DNA of 64,000 nt from Heterohyrax brucei (taxonomy: Eukaryota; Chordata; Mammalia; Hyracoidea; Procaviidae). The stretch is taken from the NCBI GenBank assembly GCA_028571685.1, contig CM053148.1, forward strand, positions 85,210,001-85,274,000. Direction: 5' to 3'. Of this stretch, positions 33,253 to 45,362 are shown piece by piece. Made by a program: the position numbers and the translations under genes. Under the pieces are notes generated by a model, which saw nothing but the letters and a program-made list of their open reading frames with translations, did not search any database and was not told the origin of the DNA. Position 1 is the stretch's first letter, and the number at the start of each line of letters is the position of its first letter.

Positions 33253-33755
33253 ATTGTCGTGGATTGAACTGAGTCCCTCAAAAATGTGTATCACTTTAGC
33301 GATGGTGTGATTCCCACTATGGTTGTGCTCTACTTTGTCACCTGATGTATTTGTCTTATGCATTGTAAATCCTAACCTTTATGATGTTAGTAAGGCAGGC
33401 TTAGAGGCAGTTAAATTACTGAGGAATGGCTCAATCCACAGGATTAGGTTGCATCTTGAATCAGTCTCTTCAAAAATATGAAAGAGGGAATTGAACAGAG
33501 AGGAAGGAAATCTCACACTAACAAAACAGAAGCCCTATGAGTGGAGCTCTTTCTTTGGACCTGGGGTCTCTATACTGAGAAACTCCTGGACCAGGATTTT
33601 TCCATAAAGCAGATAGAGGGAGAAAGCTTTCTCCAGATATTGGTGCCTTGAATTCAGATCTCCAGCCTCCTAGACTGTGAGAGAATAAATTTCTGTTTAT
33701 TTAAGGCATCTGTCTGTGGAATTTCTGTTACAGCAGCACTAAACAAATACTGGAA
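33253..33755 (+). repeat. MaLR/MLT1-like solo LTR
   Basis: Starts at about 'TCGTGGATTGAACTGAGTCCC' and ends 'GAGAGAATAAATTTCTG ... TACAGCAGCACTAAACAAATAC'. The AATAAA is a plausible LTR polyadenylation signal. A second plus-strand member is at 50632-51145, and reverse copies lie at 42900, 44853, 52548 and 57148. Confidence 0.65.
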
Positions 33756-34911
33756 AAAAAAATGAGTCAGGAAACTGAAGTAGTAAACACATACTATTTT
33801 AGGTTATGGTATGTGTTCCATTCCCTACATTTCGATTTCTCTACCCTGGAGAAGAGGCTAGCTAGAGAGAGAAGACAATGACTAACTAAAAGTGTTTCCT
33901 TTGTTAAAGGCTAGATAGTGTCTAGACCAGAAAACCAGATCTTGAATTGAATGCCTGAGCCAGGTACCATCCACTGTGGCCTGAAGGAGTTCTAGTTAGA
34001 CCAGAGTCCTGTCCAGTCAAGGCAAATGCAGCTCCATCATAGCAGCAATAGAACAGAGCTGAGGAGAAATACGTCTTAAACTGGTTTGTCCTTCCAGTGC
34101 AACGGGCTCTGCACTGTCATTCAGCTGTGAGAATTATTCCCTTCACAGCTCCACTTATTCTTCAAGGTATGTGAGAAATGATCTTCCGGATGGCGTACTG
34201 GGAGATGTGTAAGCTTACGTCATGAGGAAATTTGGGCTCTAGGGTTCTGGGGTGGAGCAAGGGAAGTAGTGGATGAGAAACATGGCAGAGAAGAGGCAGA
34301 ATGGGAAATGGATATGTCAGTGCAAATGTCTTGGAAATTTGGTGATTGAATTTTTATCGCTCAGTAACCCCACTCCAAAGCCAGGAAATAATTTGAGATT
34401 TTGTGCTATAGATTTCATCCTTCTGCATTAAAAAGCAAACAAACTTAATATGAGACAAAAACATCCATGTAGGTTAAGTGTAAATATATTTTTTCTCTCC
34501 TCAGGCAAAACTTCTAGTAGAAAAAGAACTGTAAGTCTGATGTCCTCAATCTTGGCAGCTCATGTCAGGAAGGTAAAATTAGATTTAGATCTGATACAAA
34601 ATTTACTATGGCCAGAAACTGTCACCACTGTGATCACTGGAAAGTATACAGTATTTGTTAAATGTTGGGGAAAAAATGATTTGTTATCCCATTTCTAAGT
34701 GTAACCAACACATTTCTGAGAGGGATGTGGAGTACCACCAGGTATGACTCAGGATCAGGTCCTTGGGTATTTCTGCTCTGACCTTCTAGCTGGGCTGTCA
34801 CACTGATGCCTTTGTCCCTTAGCAACCTTATGAATTTTTGCTTCAGGTAGACAGAGCTGTCTCTTTTAAGCACATCTGCTAATACCCCAACACCAGACTA
34901 AACAACAACAA
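33756..34911. other. Unclassified sequence
   Basis: Apart from a possible 26-nt exon (34505-34530), nothing is recognised. Confidence 0.4.
34505..34530 (+). other. Candidate 26-nt microexon
   Basis: Pyrimidine tract and acceptor TTTTTTCTCTCCTCAG (to 34504), a 26-nt interval, then a consensus donor GTAAGT at 34531. Two of the three frames are open. With no neighbouring exons identified, this may be chance. Confidence 0.2.
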
Positions 34912-35073
34912 CGAGAAAAACTTCCTGCAGTGGAGTCAATTCTGACTCATAGCAACCCTATAAGGTAAAATAGAATTGCCCTATAGAGTTCCCAAGGTTT
35001 TGCTGGTGGATTCCAGCTACCATCCTTTTGTCTAACAGCTGAGCTCTTAACTATAGAGCAACCAGGGCTCCTC
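34912..35073 (-). repeat. AfroSINE, full length
   Basis: 'CAGTGGAGTCAATTCTGACTC' tail to 'ACTATAGAGCAACCAGGGCTC' head. Confidence 0.9.
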
Positions 35074-36234
35074 TACAGTGGACAGGGAATATTACTGTCC
35101 CTGCGCCCAGATCCCTGACCACAGCTGGCAATGGAGATGGATGTAGCTGTGTATTCCCTGCCCCACAGCTGACTCGCTGTGCTGGTCTCTTGCACTTGCC
35201 TCCAATAGTAAGAATGGGCTGCTGCTGGCACGCCTTTAACAGTGCTTGTAAGTGCCGGGGTAGGTTACCATTGCGTTATACCCCCCTAGATTTTTGTTCC
35301 ATTTTCAAAGTCCAGGTCTAATCACCTCTTGGTCAGGGGGAAAAAAAAAAGTTGCTTCTGCATTCTATTATTCAAAGGCTAGCCTCACTTCCTGTTTCAT
35401 CGTTATCTCTTTGTAAGTTCAATGTGTGTGAGCGAGACTCTTCCGATAACCCAAATTAAAAAAAAAAAAGTACAAAACAGTGCAGCAGTGATACATTTCC
35501 TAAAGCACTTTTTGTAAGATTTAAAACAAATACTTATTTCTGAATCTTTTTTATTATAAAAATAAAATGTAATGAGTACTCTTTCCTTTGTGTTCTGAAC
35601 ACTATTGTTTTGAGCTACAGCAGGAAACAGCAAACAGGTGAGGGAAGGACTATATGGTCACACTTGCCTAGTGTATTCTGATCTAAAGTCAGAGCACTCT
35701 TACTTATGGGGAAATGCTCCTCTGGGCCTTCCACCTGAGCCAGTAATAGAGACAGACTGACAGGAGATTGCTGGGAAACATAGTGAAGGGAAATGGAAGC
35801 ACTCTAGAAGGGCAGAGGGAAACAGAAAATTAACATCATGAATCAGATTTTGACTTTGAATATGGGGCTTTGGCTTTCTCGGGTCTCAATGGAGGTAACT
35901 GAATTAAATTATCACTGGCTGTTTTAAAATCTCTAAATAGTACATTTCACTGAGCATAAGCTGTGCAAGAACTACTTTCTATAACAATAGGAGGCAGCTT
36001 ATGCCAAGCATAAACTTCAGTGCCTCAGAGATGTTGTAAGTTCTGGAACAGTGGTAAATTGGAGAAGGCTCCAAATTCACTCCTCCCTACTTTATCATGT
36101 GAATTTGAAGCTCCGCTTGTTAAGAAATAGAATCTATGCTCCTTGAATGTGAGATTTGCTGACTAATTTTGCATATGGGGCATTATCAAATATGATGTTG
36201 ACGTGACATTGAGGACTGCCTTTATTGTTACTAG
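35074..36234. other. Unclassified sequence
   Basis: Two A-runs (35340-35350 and 35458-35469). No recognised repeat or gene. Confidence 0.4.
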
Positions 36235-36560
36235 TTAGAACCCTGAAACCACCACACAAGAAGGCATAGCTAGCCTACAGAAGACTGAAAGACATGTGAA
36301 GCACAGCAACAAGCTGTCCTGACTGTGCTTCCCTAGGCCATTGCCTGCCAATCCCCAGACATGTGAATGAGGCCTTTATGAATCAAGCCACCAGCTGACC
36401 ACAGACATGAGAATAGTCAGACCAGCAGAAGAACATCCCAGTTGAGACCAGCCCAGATTCCCCAACCAGAGAATCATGAAATAAGTAAAATGGCTGTTGT
36501 TTAATTCTATTATGCTTTGGATGATTGTTAGGATGAAAAGTTACTGATACGGGAACTATG
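36235..36560 (+). repeat. Ancient MaLR-like LTR fragment
   Basis: 'CCCAGACATGTGAATGAGGCC', 'CCAGAGAATCATGAAATAAG' and a decayed end 'AAGTTACTGATACGGG' resemble MLT1-type 3' ends as I recall them. Confidence 0.4.
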
Positions 36561-37465
36561 CCGCAAATGGAATCTATTGTTAGGTTGCTGATCATGGAGA
36601 TACTAGGCCAGATGGAAGATACGACTGAAATCAGGGATTTGATGCAACAGAACTGATAAAGTGACCAGTAATTGCATCAGACTGAATAGACTAGTGAAAA
36701 GTAGACCCAGGAAACAAGACAGGGGGTACAAAGAGATCAAGAAGCTATTTGGGACAGGAGGAAAGTAAGGAGGAGTAAAAGTAAAGAAAGACTGAACATG
36801 AGTCCATAAATGTTAAAGTTGGATAAAAGATTCTTTGAATTAATTCATTTTTTGTACATTTCATTGTTTGAAATTCTCCAAAACAAACAAACAAAAGAAA
36901 GAGTTATCTTTGTAAAGCAATCTTCCCCAGGGGGCAGTTAGTTTCTTCAAGGTATGATACCTGTAATTCTTGCTGTTCCACCAGACGGCAAGGCCTGTTA
37001 GAAAGCACATGTTTGCAATGCGCGCTTTTTTATTTGTAATATTATAGGTCCTTTAGCAAAAAATTCTATTCACGTGATGTTTCCATGTAAGAAATAACTA
37101 GCTGGAATTTTATGTTTTAGGAAAGTAAAAAAGAAAGACTGATTTTGAAGTGAATGCCACAAACACTCATCATATCTTAGACACAACTGTAAGGTGGTAC
37201 TGATAGGCATGAGGTTGAGGGAGTAGAATACAGATGAAGGAAAAATACAAGAACATTGGAAACACGAGCCCAGGTTGGCAGAGATAACTTCACGGAGATG
37301 ACAAAAGAACAGTAAGAATGAGTGAGATTGTCATGATGAGAAAAGGCCACTGAGAATTACAAGGAGGATAGCTTGTATTACATCTACTTTGGGAGAGTGG
37401 AAGAAGGAAGCAGTGATAGTCGAGAGGATAGAGGGAAAGTGGCGAAGAGTTAGGAGGGGACAGCA
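36561..37465. other. Unclassified sequence
   Basis: A short (AAAC)n at about 36879-36893 and A/G-rich sequence. Nothing else. Confidence 0.4.
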
Positions 37466-37662
37466 AGAACTGGGTGGTACTAACTGTTGACCTGTTTAGC
37501 GGCTAACCAAAAAGGTCAGAGATTCCATCCAAAGGCACTTGGGAAGAATGATTTGGTAATCTACTTTGGAAAGTTAGCCTTTGAAAATTCTCTGGAGCAC
37601 AGTTCTACTCTGATACAAATGAGGTCATCATGAGTCATAATCCGTTAGATGACAACTGGTAG
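37466..37662 (+). repeat. AfroSINE, long-body type
   Basis: 'CTGGGTGGTACTAACTG' head, 'GCGGCTAACCAAAAAGGTC' and 'GGAGCACAGTTCTACTCTG'. Tail is 'GGTCATCATGAGTCATAATCC'. Confidence 0.85.
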
Positions 37663-38862
37663 AAGTAGGAAGAGATTTCAATCAGACAGGGCCAGGCTAC
37701 ATCACTGAAAGCTACTATGAGTCTAAGCATGGTTAGACAGGTGGTGGAAAGGAACAATAGCAGGAGAAAAAGTATGCCTTTTTGGCAGCTCTGAACCTTG
37801 CTTTGATTCTGTAACATAATCCTTTTATAGTGATTGCTCCAAAATTCTTCTTCTCCTGTGGCTTTAATCCCCTTCTGTCTGTACCCCCATCATGGCCAGA
37901 ATCGTGAGCTTATCTAATGAGAACTTTCTTGGCCACATATAACCACGAAATCTGCTCTGGATTAGCAAGTATTTGTAACGATATAGAAATACATTTCCAA
38001 ATATTGTTGTTCCAAAACATCTTGAAGAGACATAAATGTCAAGAAAATAAATAGATTTAGCCAACTTACAAGAAAGAACATAGAAATAGAACTCTAGATA
38101 AATAGGACAAACTTTTGTTTTCTTTCCATTGAGGTAGCTGGAAACTTTTTCTTGCCAAGTCATCTTGGAGCCTGAGACAAAAGGAAAAATCAGTAACACT
38201 GAGCTAGCCTTTATTTAGAATTTTGATATTTTGTTCATCGTAAATTTCTTGTATTAATTTTAATATTGTAAAATATTGCACTGAAGTGAAATTTATTTTG
38301 GTCACTGACTTTTTTGATGCCTCCTTAATTTTGACCTTGAGGTAGGTAACTCATTAGTTGGGATTGTACAAATTTGGTCCCCAAGGAGAAAATGACAAAT
38401 ACACATTTAAAAACAGGGCACTGGGCTGGAAATTCTGCATGCCTGACTATATGATCTTCTTCATGATGTTAGGCAGCCATGCTTTTTATGTAATTCTGTT
38501 TGCTCAGCCCATGTCTGACTGGGCCAAGAGTGGACATCAAAGACAAGAATTTAGCAGGCTAACTACAGCCTATGAGGGTAATCTAAGACAAAATCCTCTA
38601 TCAGGGATGACATGCATCAGAGAGCTTCTCACTCTCAACTATTTGTGTTAAGAATGCAAAGGGAGTCATGGAGCGGTTATTGAAATTAGAGTATAAACAA
38701 ATCCATAAAGATGAGTCATTGCTGTAAAGGAGAGGTTGTGAATAAGCTTTGAGTATGAGTAAGCAGAAGCCTTTAAAAGAAAAACTGACCGCTGTAGGGG
38801 ATGAAAGAGCCATGTGGTAGAAAGAGCTTACAAGAAGGCAAAACACGAAGCACAAATACGTA
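37663..38862. other. Unclassified AT-rich sequence
   Basis: Contains a 111-codon minus frame (37864-38199) rich in Phe/Tyr/Leu, typical of AT-rich noncoding DNA. No repeat recognised. Confidence 0.4.
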
Positions 38863-39050
38863 CCAACTGCCGCTGAGTCAATTCTAACTCATGACGATAC
38901 TACTTATGTCACAATAGAAGCTCTGTGCTCCATAGAGTTTTCAGTGGCTGAATTTTGGTAGATCACCAGACTTTTCCTTTGATGTGCCTCTGGATGCACT
39001 CAAATCTCCAACATTTCAGTTAGTAGCCTAATGCCTTAACTGTTTTCAAC
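38863..39050 (-). repeat. AfroSINE, long-body type
   Basis: 'CTGCCGCTGAGTCAATTCTAAC' tail, 'GCTCTGTGCTCCATAGAG' body and 'CCTAATGCCTTAACTG' near the head. Confidence 0.85.
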
Positions 39051-41704
39051 ACTCAAGAACTCCAAACATACAGCAGGAAAGTGAAGGTGGTGGAGCATGT
39101 GAAAGTGAAGATACGTGACCCGTGATTCTGAGTCAGTTGGACAGCCTCATAAGCATTCAAGATTCTCTGCTTACATATGATTATGGACCACTTTACCTTC
39201 TGTTTTCAGGCATCAGAAATCAAATTAGAACTCCAAGGCAAAATAAGAAGAAAAATGAAAGAAAGGATCAACGATTGAGAAAGTCATATCCTAGAAGATT
39301 TGGGAAAGAACAAGGTTGAGACAGCTGGAGAGTGCTGAGCCTAATTTAAGAAGAATTACATGGCCTTTCTTGACGGAAAGGAAAACGAATCCGTTTCAAA
39401 GCCAAGGTCAGTTGGATAACAAGAGGAAAGGGTAGGAGGGAATTTACACTGGATAAACTGTGCCATTTGCTGACAATTGGAGCACCTAGAATAGATTACA
39501 GAATATGCTGAGAGGATGTAAGAAAGAATAAAATCATTGATTAACACGCCTACTTATTTTTTAATGGTGCTTTTTTTTCATTGTAAGAAATAGTACTTAT
39601 TCACTATCTTTGTTTTAATGTCATATAATAAAAACTCCTTTAAGGGAAGACATTGTTTGGGAGGCATTTGGTCTCTATTATGATGGAAAATGTGTCAACA
39701 GACATCAGTGACAGTTGTACAGTGTGATTAGCATAGGTAGTGTCACTAAAATGTACACACGAAGAATCTTGAATAGGCAAATGTAAAACAAATAACTTTA
39801 CAACAAGAACAAAACCAAAACAAAACCAAAAACAAACCTTTAATATTTTCATCTGTTATGCATCCATAGCTTTAAGCTTTCTGTTCTACTAAACAGCGAG
39901 AACATAGGAGTTTCTTTACTTTCTGTCTCTTACCCCTGCTCCCCACTTCCTACAATACAGTGCTGGAGCACTCCACCCAAATCCTCGGCCAACTTCCGCT
40001 GCCAGGGACTTTCATGCCAAATCCTCCCGAGACATTCACGCTTAGTTCTGGTTGCATCCATGCTGATTTCAGTGGTAGTTGTGCGTAAGAACATGAGGTC
40101 AGGAACTGACCCCGAAGTGTGTGTTTCTGTAACTGATGGTCAAATTTGGCCCAGACTTAGTATATCTACTTGTAGCAGAGTCATTTGTTGATAATATCCT
40201 TCGCCAATTTGACTGCTAAAGTCAAAGCAAGTCAGGTTAGGAACAAGTTAGGGACATCAGGGCCAAATACAATGTAAAAACAAACATAACTGTTCCAACC
40301 ACCAACGTCAGCAGCCAGTGACTGGACATTTGAAAATAAAGCAAACCCTACACCAGTGAATATGCATTAAGATAGAAAGAAACTTTTAGTGAAAATAAAA
40401 AAGAGGAACAGTTGAAGTTTGGGGGATGATAATTCAAAGCTATAGTTAAATTCAGCCTGTGTATTACCCAGTTTCCTAATGATGTAAATAATACATTAGT
40501 AACTTATGTTAATTTCATTAAGAGACCAATAACTTTAAAGGCCATCAAGAAGAAATTTCTTTTTTTTTTTCATCATGAGGTAATTTCATTATAGGGAAAT
40601 GATCTATGGAGCTTTCCCTTTAAAAATAAAAGGTTCAACACTTACACTCTATAATATTACTTATCAAGGGATATCTTTATGTGAAATTATTTGCCAAGCA
40701 CAGTTCATAGGGAAAGTGGTGACATAATCTAAACAAACTATGATATGAAAACTTACCAAGCAGAGAGACTAAAATCTAAGTTCGTGGCTGTCACGAGAGT
40801 CACACTTAGGTCTTGAAGACATCATCTCATTAGCTCTATGTTTTATTCAGTAATAGCAAGCACATCTAGGTAACTTACTATTCCATTGTTTGAAGCAAAG
40901 CAGTAGAACAATCACATTATTTAAGATTAGTTTTTTATTTTTATTTATTTTTTAGAGTAAACTAAAAAAGCACCCCTCAAAAAGAAAACATTTTCACAGA
41001 ATAATGGATCAGTGGTCATACCTCATGTTTTAACAAAGGAAGACAAAAATAATATGGTAGATGTTTTATACTGAAAAAAGCTTATTGGTGGATATCTTTA
41101 GAAGAGAAAGTGCTTTAAAATTTTAGATTAATATAGCCTTTAAATTATAAAAATATTAGACTTACTTGTGCAACATGCTAAAAATGCTTAATTGAAGAAA
41201 TTGACCCTTAAAAACAAACATGCTTTTTTTGTTCAACTAATGTTTTGTCCTAGTCCTGAACTTTTAGTTTCATTTTTCTTCTCTTAAATGAAATACTATG
41301 ATAACATGATGTATTTAAAGAAATGGTTTACGTTCTTCATTTTCTTAGTTTTATTTATGGGGACTTTTACAAACATTCTGTAAAAAGAAATTTTATAGAA
41401 AGCAGAAGAGCTATTATTAAACACTTGGGGCATTATATTAGGTAAAGTATACTAAGCTTATTCTGAGTTGGGCCCGAGGACAAAATTCAGACCAAAGAGG
41501 GAGATTCATTGCTTAGTCCCAGGAAAAGTCCCAAGAATTTGTGAATTTTGCTGTTGTTTTGTGAATTAGTGAGATTCTGGAAGTGTTCCAAAACAAGCCA
41601 CATGCACACCAGTTGAAATAGTGAAGACGAGATTTCTATAATAATTTGACTTTGGAAAATTTCATTCAACACTATGATTCTTTGATTTTACAACCTCTGT
41701 CTTT
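39051..41704. other. Longest stretch without recognised repeats
   Basis: 2.65 kb with no SINE, LINE or LTR that I can identify, in a window otherwise dense with them. It contains a candidate exon at 39961-40084 and a T-run at 40560. Confidence 0.45.
39961..40084 (+). other. Candidate 124-nt internal exon
   Basis: A ~45-base pyrimidine-rich tract ('TTTCTTTACTTTCTGTCTC', then 'CCCCTGCTCCCCACTTCC') ends in TACAATACAG at 39960. Downstream, 124 nt lead to a donor GTAAGA at 40085. One frame is open throughout (starts CWSTPPKSSANFRC). A second is open to the last codon (starts LEHSTQILGQLPLP). CpGs are more frequent in and just after the interval than in its surroundings. No known protein is recognised, so it could be a lncRNA exon or a chance splice-site pair. 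Confidence 0.35.
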
Positions 41705-41818
41705 ATTGGAAAACATGGTGGCACAATGCTTAATAGTTCTGCCACTAACTAAAAGGTTGGTACTTGGGATCCCCCAGGTGCTCCTTGGAAACCCTATGGG
41801 ACAATTCTATTCTCTGTT
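41705..41818 (+). repeat. AfroSINE, tail missing
   Basis: 'GGAAAACATGGTGGCACAATG' head to 'GGGACAATTCTATTCTCTG'. The conserved RTE-like tail is absent. Confidence 0.8.
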
Positions 41819-42556
41819 GTATTAAAATATCCTGTCACGTGGAGAACACTGATGTACACTTAGCGACTGCCAGACCAGTGTTCTAAGGGAGGTAATTATG
41901 ACTCATACCTTGATGATAATTCTGAATCGGGTATCAATGAAATCAACAAAGAAAGAGTTGTGCTTACAAGAAATTTGTACAATTATGCTGAAAAATAAAC
42001 AAAGTCCTGCAGCAATCTTAGGACTGATTATGGAAAACCATTTTAAATTTTAAGCAAAGACCACATAATGAGTTGACAACTGGAAGAATTTGAGGTGTGA
42101 AATGGACAAAGTCTATAAGGAAAGTTAATTTTATGTTCCTTAAAGGGGAACTTTAAGAAATTAAACTCCGCCCACATGTTGAGAAGAAATTCTAAATCAG
42201 AGTATTTTTCTGAGTACAAAGCAGAGTACTGTTGACACATCTTCAGGAGAAAATTTTCACTGTCATAAGCAACAAACAATGACTCAGGTGTAAGAACTGC
42301 CTGAGTGTTCAGAGTTGCATTTGTGAATCATCCAGATGGATGAAGTGTTCTATTTCCATTTACAAACTCTCTTAAATTATGAACTCAACAAACTCAATAT
42401 CTTGCAAGCTCTGCATACAGGAGATGGTGGTAAATTGTAACGACACAGTTTAAGATGCTTATTGTACAAACTAGGAAACTGACATTGGAAATACTGAAAA
42501 ATTTTTGAAAATATAATTTTAAAGCCTCTTGGCTGGCTTGGCTAGCCTTTTAGGAT
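41819..42556. other. Unclassified sequence
   Basis: Nothing recognised. Confidence 0.4.
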
Positions 42557-42770
42557 TGTAAAGAGCTCTGATAGTGCAGTGGTTAAAGCTCTTGATGGGA
42601 CATCCAAAATATTGGCAGTTGAAAGTCACCAGCTGCTCTGTGGGAGAAATACATGACAGTCTACTTCTGTCGATATTTACAGCTTTGGAAACCTTATTGG
42701 GGCAGTTCTACTTTATCCTACAGGGTTGCCATCAGTCAAAAGTGACTTGACAGCACCGGGTTGGTTTAGG
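42557..42770 (+). repeat. AfroSINE, long-body type, full length
   Basis: 'GAGCTCTGATAGTGCAGTGG' to 'GGGTTGCCATCAGTCAAAAG' and 'GACAGCACCGGGTTGGTTT'. Extra body 'GGGAGAAATACATGACAGTC'. Confidence 0.9.
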
Positions 42771-42899
42771 ATTATAAACTGAATTACCTAATAGTGGCAG
42801 AAATTTTTTTCTGTGTAGACAAAGTCAAAATTCCTAGGAAATAAAATCTGAATCAATACGAGGCTTAGGCCAGAGTGCTAACATAGGACACAACCCATA

Positions 42900-43205
42900 C
42901 TTCTAACTTAGTTAATATGCTATAACAAAAATACCATCCATGGGGGTCTTTACAGAACAGAAATTCTTTTCTCATAATGTTCACGGCTAAAAGCTCAAAT
43001 AAGGGTTGCTTTCTTCCTTGTCGGTAGCCCCAGGGATCTTTGGCACTCCTTATCTTGTAGGAGGTCCTCACGTGGTGCCTTCTCCCCCAGTGTGTTTCTG
43101 TGTCCATGTAGCTCCTTTTATAACTCAGAACTAACTAGATATAGAGCCTATCCTACCAAGTATCATCTAATTAACATAAAAAAGAAAATCCTATATCCAA
43201 ACAGG
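42900..43205 (-). repeat. MaLR-like LTR, decayed
   Basis: 'AATATGCTATAACAAAAATACC' to 'CACGTGGTGCCTTCTCCC' follows the antisense MLT1 order. The far end is worn. Confidence 0.55.
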
Positions 43206-43217
43206 ATCATAGTTACA

Positions 43218-43377
43218 GTTATGCTGGTTGCTGTCAAGTCAATTCCAACTTCTAGTGATCCATAAGCCAGGGAAAAACTGCCCCAAAGAGTTTCCAAGGA
43301 GTGCCTGGTAGATTTGAACTGCTGACATTTTGGCTAGCAGGAGTAGCTCTTCACAGTTGCTCCACCAGAGTTTCCTT
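43218..43377 (-). repeat. AfroSINE, full length
   Basis: 'GTTGCTGTCAAGTCAATTCC' to 'TGCTCCACCAGAGTTTCC'. It is the first of two minus-strand neighbours. Confidence 0.9.
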
Positions 43378-43395
43378 CACAGGTATATATTAAAA

Positions 43396-43554
43396 AACAA
43401 AACACTGCCGTTGAGTCGATTCCAACTCATAGCAACCCTGTTATACAGAATAAAACTGCTCCACAGAGTTTTCAAGGAGTGCCTGCTGGACTCAGACACT
43501 TAACATGCTGGTTAGCAGGTGTCTCATTGAATCACTATGCCACGAAGGTTTCCA
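43396..43554 (-). repeat. AfroSINE, full length
   Basis: 'CTGCCGTTGAGTCGATTCC' keeps CpGs of the family consensus, suggesting a relatively young copy. Ends 'TATGCCACGAAGGTTTCC'. Confidence 0.9.
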
Positions 43555-44497
43555 TAGGGATAGTGGCCAGAATTTCAATACATATTTCCGGCAGAGGGTT
43601 AGGATATTACAATATATATTTGGAGGAGAGAGACATGGTTCAATTCATAGAACTATAGTTTTCTAAGGAGATTTTCTGAAGGCTTGTCCCACCAATGTTT
43701 GCTTTTTAACAGAATCCTTCTTTGAAAGTATGCCTTAAATGTGTCTGCAGATGGCTGACACTGAAGAAGAGACACTTCCATAGCAGAGATGTATGTTTTT
43801 CACAGTTTTGAGTGGTAGCCACCTGGCCTATTCTGAAACATTCCCAGAACTTCCCCGATTCATGAAAACAACAGCAATGATTAAGGTTGTATCTAAGAAG
43901 CTAAGTTTATATTTGATTTCTTGTTATTGAATTTATTACCTGAATATTGGCAGATAAACTGTTTTTCACAATTCTTCAAGCTAAATTCCAAGTCCTAAAT
44001 TATGATATTCTGATGGTGGGATGTGGCAGAAGTGAGACACTGGCCCAGGAAGCAGTCACGAAAAGTGTAGGGCTGAAAACAGTCATCATAACTGCGTAGG
44101 AAAATACCAGAAGGAAAAGAGAGACAGACTAAGTACTCTTTCTCCTGATTTGTATTCTTCACAGCTCCAGTGTGGAAAAGCACATTTAATAATACATCTT
44201 CATGACAGTGCCAAGGAAAGAAGGACTTTAGAAAGAGAGAGAGTTGGCAGGACACAATCTATGCTGAGGACAGGAGAAACCGAATAATAGAAAGGACTGA
44301 TAAGAGACAAGAGTGGTAGAAAGATGAGTGTGAGCCAGAGAATGCTAAGCTTAATTTCAATTTCCCTCTCTGGCTTTTTGTCAATGATGTAGCAAAGTTT
44401 GGCCAGGATCTGAAATGGTTTGGGGTATAGTGAGTCATTTTTCAAGGGGTCACTCATTCTAAGTTCATACTACAAGGATTGTCACTGTTCTTAATTT
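43555..44497. other. Unclassified sequence
   Basis: No recognised repeat or coding signal. Confidence 0.4.
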
Positions 44498-44675
44498 TTA
44501 ACCCAAACCCACTACTGCTGAGCCAGTTCTGACTCACAGTGACCCCATAGACAGAGTATAACTGCTCTACAGAGTTTCCAAAGACTGCCTGGTAGAGTTG
44601 AACTGCCAACCTCTGACTAGCAACTGTGGCACTGAAACGCCACTGAAATGCCACGCTATGGCACCAGGTTTTCGT
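44498..44675 (-). repeat. AfroSINE, full length
   Basis: 'CACTACTGCTGAGCCAGTTC' to 'CTATGGCACCAGGTTTTCG', with a small internal duplication of CACTGAAACGCC / CACTGAAATGCC at 44630-44654. Confidence 0.9.
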
Positions 44676-44852
44676 AATTTCGTACACTTCTTCCCAATTT
44701 CTGCCTCTGTTTGGAACTTGAACCTGTTTAAAAACATACATAGCTCTGTGGCACAATGAAGAGCCCGTTGGACCTGAATTGCAGGCAGCTCCTTAGTTAC
44801 AAACATCTGATTTATGTATAACTCACATTTAGTGAATCAAGCCTATTAGTTT

Positions 44853-45330
44853 GGTCCTCTAGTGCTGCTGCAACAGAAATAACACCAATGGGTGGCTTTA
44901 ACAAGAGACATTTATTTCTTCACAGGAAAGTAGAATAAGCGTAGGGCACTAGCACCAGGGGGAAGGCTTTCTCTGTTGGGTCTGGAAGAAAGTCTTGGTG
45001 TCGTCAATCTTCCCATGGACTGGGATCTTCTGAGGTGCAGGAACTACAGGTCCTTTCCAAAGAACACTGCTTCTTTCTTGATGTTTTGAGGTCCCCAGCT
45101 CTAAGCTTGCTTCCCTTTCCTTTACAACCCAAGAGATGGCCTGGAGATACAATACAATCTTAAAGACGGAGTCTTGCCCCACCAATGCAATTTCTTCCCA
45201 TCATCCCTCATTAACATCATAGAGCCAGGATGTACAACATATAAGAACATCATATAATACTAAGAATCATGGCTTAGCCAAATTAACTACACACATTTTA
45301 GGGAGGACACAATTCAACCCATAACACGTC
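44853..45330 (-). repeat. MaLR/MLT1-like solo LTR
   Basis: 'GTGCTGCTGCAACAGAAATAAC' through 'GACACAATTCAACCCATAAC', nearly full length. It corresponds end for end to 52548-53062. Confidence 0.7.
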
Positions 45331-45362
45331 TTATATTAAAAGTTCAAGATACATAGGAGAAT

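Noticed and set aside
37864-38199. 111-codon minus-strand frame
   Set aside because: Phe/Tyr/Leu-rich translation of AT-rich DNA with no recognisable domain.
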